Assembly: GCA_050181465.1 (NCBI GenBank)
Contig: JBFXDD010000056.1
Location: forward strand, 1 to 23,765
DNA length: 23,765 nt
From: JACRLW01 sp050181465
GTDB lineage: Bacteria; Planctomycetota; UBA1135; UBA2386
Direction of reading: 5' to 3'
Positions 21,625-23,765 of the stretch are shown here, one piece after another. Within the stretch, counting starts at the first letter, position 1. Each line of letters begins with the position of its first letter. A program made the translations under genes and the position numbers. The notes under the pieces were generated by a model that saw only the letters and a list, made by a program, of their open reading frames with translations, had not been told where the DNA came from and did no database searches.

Positions 21625-23174
21625 CGGCGACATCGCCGGAACGGATCGACGCGATCCCTCGCGAGGATCGTTTCCGTCCCCGTGGAGTCGTCCGTTGGAC
21701 TCGCGTCGGGATGCTGCGCGCGTTCGCTCTCATCGCGGTGCACGTGGTGGCGATCGTGCACTTTGCGCATTGGCGCACGACGGGTCGCACCGTCACGCCG
21801 CTCGAGCCGTCGGAAGCGATGCAGACCTTGGAGCTGGGGTACGTGAACGCCGGCTTCGTGGTCCTCGTGGGGTCCATCGTCCTCACGCTGATCCTCGGAC
21901 GCTGGTTCTGCGGCTGGCTGTGCCATTTCGTGGCATACCAGGACCTGTGTGCATGGATCTTGCGAAAGGTGGGCCTCAAACCTCGCCCGGTGCGCTCGCG
22001 ACTCCTGGCGCTGATACCACTTGCCGCGGCCTTCTACATGTTTCTCTGGCCGTCCATCCGACGAGTGGTCGTCACGGCTGTGCCCGCGCCGGAGCTGACC
22101 GCGCACTTCGAGACCTACGGATTCTGGGACACTTTTCCCGGGCCGTGGATGGCCGTCATCACCGTTCTGGTCGGCGGCTTCCTGCTGGTGGTGTGGCTCG
22201 GCGCGAAGGGGTTCTGCACCTACGGCTGCCCTTACGGCGCCTTCTTCGGGATCGTCGACCGCTTCGCGCCCTTTCGCATCAAGGTCGATGACTCGTGCGA
22301 GACTTGCGGTCACTGCACGACGGTGTGCAGCAGCAACGTTCGTGTGCACGAGGAAGTCGCGCGGTACCGGATGGTCGTGGACCCGGGCTGCATGAAGACC
22401 ATGGATTGCGTGCGGTCTTGCCCCAAGGACGCGTTGAGCTTCGGCTTCGCGATACGACCGTTGCGTGCGAAGACCAGACGATGGTCGACTCCGGCTGCCG
22501 ACTTCTCGTGGTTCGAAGAGATCGGGATGGCCATCGTTGGGTTCGGCGCGTTCTTCGTGTGGCGCGGGATCTACGGCGTCCCATTCTTGCTGGCGCTGAG
22601 CCTGGGTGTGTGTTTCGCCATTGCGATGCTGACGGTTTGGCGCTTGGTGCGCGGCATCAACGTTCGATTCCAGAACTTCACGCTGCGGAGCCAAGGTCGA
22701 TACACCCGTCACGGTGTGATGGCGATCGGGATCGCGGTCGTGCTCCTGGCAGTCACCGTCCATACGGCGTTCGTACACCTCGAGTATCTCCGCGCCGAGC
22801 AAGCGTGGGAGCGAGCGGCTGCGGTCGGGCCGCAGGATGCCTCCCGCGAAACGCATCTCGCCGACTGTTCCTCGCATCTGCGGCGATCCCTGGACATGGG
22901 GTTCGCTCTCGACACCGAGCGCACCTTCATGCTCGCACGCGCCGAGCGCTATCGCCGACGCTATGCGGAGGCCGAGTCTGCGGTCCGGCAAACCCTCGCC
23001 CTGCGACCCGACCTTCCGCCGGCGCGGTTCGAACTCGCCGAACTCCTGGCGTTCCAAGGTCGTCTCGAGGAAGGTGAGCGGATCCTGCGAGCGCTTGCTG
23101 CGGAGCGCCCCGACTTCGCGCCGGCGCGTGCGAGGATCGCGGAGATCGACGCACACCGCGCTCGCGGTCGCTGA
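21621..23174 (+). CDS. NapH/CcoG-like membrane polyferredoxin fused to C-terminal TPR
   Basis: The 517-residue membrane protein has hydrophobic segments near 30-48, 78-93, 127-145, 176-195, 300-340 and 365-385. It carries the paired motifs RWFCGWLC (Cys97, Cys101) and GFCTYGCPYG (Cys199, Cys203) typical of the NapH/NosR/CcoG type. A ferredoxin region follows: C226-x2-C229-x2-C232-x3-C236 is complete, while the second set is C257-x5-C263-x3-C267-P, with Thr260 where a cysteine is expected. About 80 residues of TPR-like helices (435-515) close the protein. It probably moves electrons between a membrane pool and periplasmic partners. The GTG start at 21621 overlaps the DUF1501 stop (GTGA), so the three genes form one operon. 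The partner proteins are unproven. Confidence 0.9.
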   Translation: MTATSPERIDAIPREDRFRPRGVVRWTRVGMLRAFALIAVHVVAIVHFAHWRTTGRTVTPLEPSEAMQTLELGYVNAGFVVLVGSIVLTLILGRWFCGWLCHFVAYQDLCAWILRKVGLKPRPVRSRLLALIPLAAAFYMFLWPSIRRVVVTAVPAPELTAHFETYGFWDTFPGPWMAVITVLVGGFLLVVWLGAKGFCTYGCPYGAFFGIVDRFAPFRIKVDDSCETCGHCTTVCSSNVRVHEEVARYRMVVDPGCMKTMDCVRSCPKDALSFGFAIRPLRAKTRRWSTPAADFSWFEEIGMAIVGFGAFFVWRGIYGVPFLLALSLGVCFAIAMLTVWRLVRGINVRFQNFTLRSQGRYTRHGVMAIGIAVVLLAVTVHTAFVHLEYLRAEQAWERAAAVGPQDASRETHLADCSSHLRRSLDMGFALDTERTFMLARAERYRRRYAEAESAVRQTLALRPDLPPARFELAELLAFQGRLEEGERILRALAAERPDFAPARARIAEIDAHRARGR

Positions 23175-23404
23175 GCGAGCGCGTTCCTAGCCCGGATTAT
23201 TCGCGAACGTCGTCGCGAGATCGGCGCAGGTCGATGTCCGGCAAGGAGCTGCGTCGGTCGACGACCGAAGCGTAGCCGTAGCTACGCTGCCAGGGAGGAG
23301 CCGACGCAGCGACGCAGCCGGGCGCGACTTGCGGCGATCGCAGTAGACGTTCACGGATAATCCGGACTAGGCTCTAAGGTCGAGTAGAGTCTCGCGCCGG
23401 CAGC
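23175..23404. other. Intergenic region dominated by repeat copy 3
   Basis: This 230-bp region lies between the end of the redox operon and the right-edge gene. About 186 bp is repeat copy 3. The remaining 33 bp before the next ATG show no clear Shine-Dalgarno or promoter. Confidence 0.6.
23186..23371 (+). repeat. Palindromic repeat element, copy 3 (long form)
   Basis: The left arm is CCTAGCCCGGATTATTCGCG and the right arm on the other strand is GCCTAGTCCGGATTATCCGT; they pair over about 45 bp. Nested inner stems exist: GCTGCGTCGG/CCGACGCAGC (23248-23257 with 23301-23310) and AGCGTAG/CTACGCT (23269-23275 with 23282-23288, 6-nt loop). The whole unit can fold into one long hairpin or cruciform. 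Arm order is A-B, as in copy 1; the interior is homologous to copy 2 read on the minus strand. It begins 11 bp after the polyferredoxin stop codon. Confidence 0.88.
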
Positions 23405-23765
23405 ATGCTACGGATAGCCATCACCAAGCTCTCTCCGACGCGTCATCGCACGAGCATTGCTCGTTCCGACGGCACCGCGGAGGAGATCGAGTTGGAGACG
23501 CGGAGTCTGCTGTTTCACGACTTCGTGCACTTCGCAATCGAGACCGAGGCCGCGTTACCCGGGGGGTTCTATGGTCGGCTGTCGCGTGGTGTATCGTTCG
23601 CCGATCTTGCCGCGCCGATGGAGGATTCGACTCGCGACGACGAATTGATGGAGATCGAGCGCGTCGTCGGCCCGCTGCAGGCGGCCTGCCGTCGAGACTT
23701 ACCGCCAGACGCATTTCACCCGACTCTCTGCTCCTATCTGGAGGCGGTGGCAGCGCCGATCCCGC
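23405..23765 (+). CDS. Hypothetical protein, 5' part only (runs off the window)
   Basis: From the ATG at 23405 the frame stays open for 120 codons to the window end. The product begins MLRIAITKLSPTRHRTSIAR and continues with an acidic ELETRSLLFHDFVHFAIE segment, then GGFYGRLSRGVSFADLA. This looks like a genuine conserved protein: it resembles a family of uncharacterised bacterial proteins with a beta-hairpin start, RxxGxxEEIELETRS and an HDxxHFAxExE helix. I know no function for them. No signal peptide or membrane segment is seen, so it is probably cytoplasmic. The His/Asp/Glu-rich helix could bind metal, but that is speculation. The C-terminal part lies outside the window. Confidence 0.8.
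   Translation, partial: MLRIAITKLSPTRHRTSIARSDGTAEEIELETRSLLFHDFVHFAIETEAALPGGFYGRLSRGVSFADLAAPMEDSTRDDELMEIERVVGPLQAACRRDLPPDAFHPTLCSYLEAVAAPIP

Noticed and set aside
23186..23371. CTAG at both ends of repeat copy 3 as a target-site duplication
   Set aside because: CTAG flanks copy 3 on both sides, but copies 1 and 2 do not show the same duplicated bases, and CTAG may be part of the palindrome itself. Transposition is therefore not shown.
23366..23404. Sigma-70 type promoter before the right-edge gene
   Set aside because: No -35/-10 pair with acceptable spacing is visible in the short stretch between the repeat and the ATG.
1..23765. tRNA, rRNA, CRISPR, integron or phage features
   Set aside because: I looked for regularly spaced repeats, tRNA-like cloverleaf ends and transposase or integrase motifs and saw none. 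The only dispersed repeat is the palindrome family.

Overview
The window looks like a GC-rich chromosomal segment of a member of the Planctomycetota. The clearest evidence is the operon at 16858-23174. It holds a DUF1549/DUF1553 (Psd1-type) protein followed by a Tat-exported DUF1501 protein, a pairing characteristic of that phylum. Large secreted beta-propeller proteins (FG-GAP, BNR, Kelch) support this, and two of them end in a similar C-terminal domain. Placement below phylum is inference. I see no rRNA, tRNA, CRISPR array, transposase or phage gene, so this reads as ordinary chromosome with one dispersed short repeat family.

Layout. 1-146 is non-coding and rich in inverted repeats. 147-1927 (minus) holds an SGNH/GDSL hydrolase and a small lipoprotein. 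A divergent EamA-type exporter (1948-2871, plus) overlaps tail-to-tail with the next block. 2856-10202 (minus) is a closely spaced run of four genes: a Kelch-propeller protein, a BNR-propeller protein, a DUF1624 membrane acyltransferase-like protein and an FG-GAP propeller protein. The three propeller proteins have export signals. 10434-16768 is a membrane glycosyltransferase region: one GT39/ArnT-like gene on plus, then a minus-strand operon of a dual-specificity phosphatase, a PAP2 lipid phosphatase and two more GT39/ArnT-like enzymes, partly coupled by 4-bp start/stop overlaps. This set suggests lipid-linked sugar transfer with recycling of the polyprenyl carrier.

16858-23174 (plus) is the Psd1 - DUF1501 - polyferredoxin/TPR operon. 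Its spacing and overlaps indicate translational coupling. It joins a CxxCH-bearing exported protein, a Tat-exported alkaline-phosphatase-like protein and a NapH-like membrane iron-sulfur protein, which suggests an envelope redox module of unknown substrate. At the right edge (23405 to the end) an incomplete gene with good coding character runs out of the window.

The most notable non-genic feature is a family of long imperfect palindromes present three times (10327-10421, 11981-12142, 23186-23371). All share the same asymmetric ends. Two share a homologous interior and one has lost it. They border the glycosyltransferase genes and the redox operon, and one supplies a gene's stop codon. The octamer GCGATCGC (the cyanobacterial HIP1 sequence) is also strongly over-represented.
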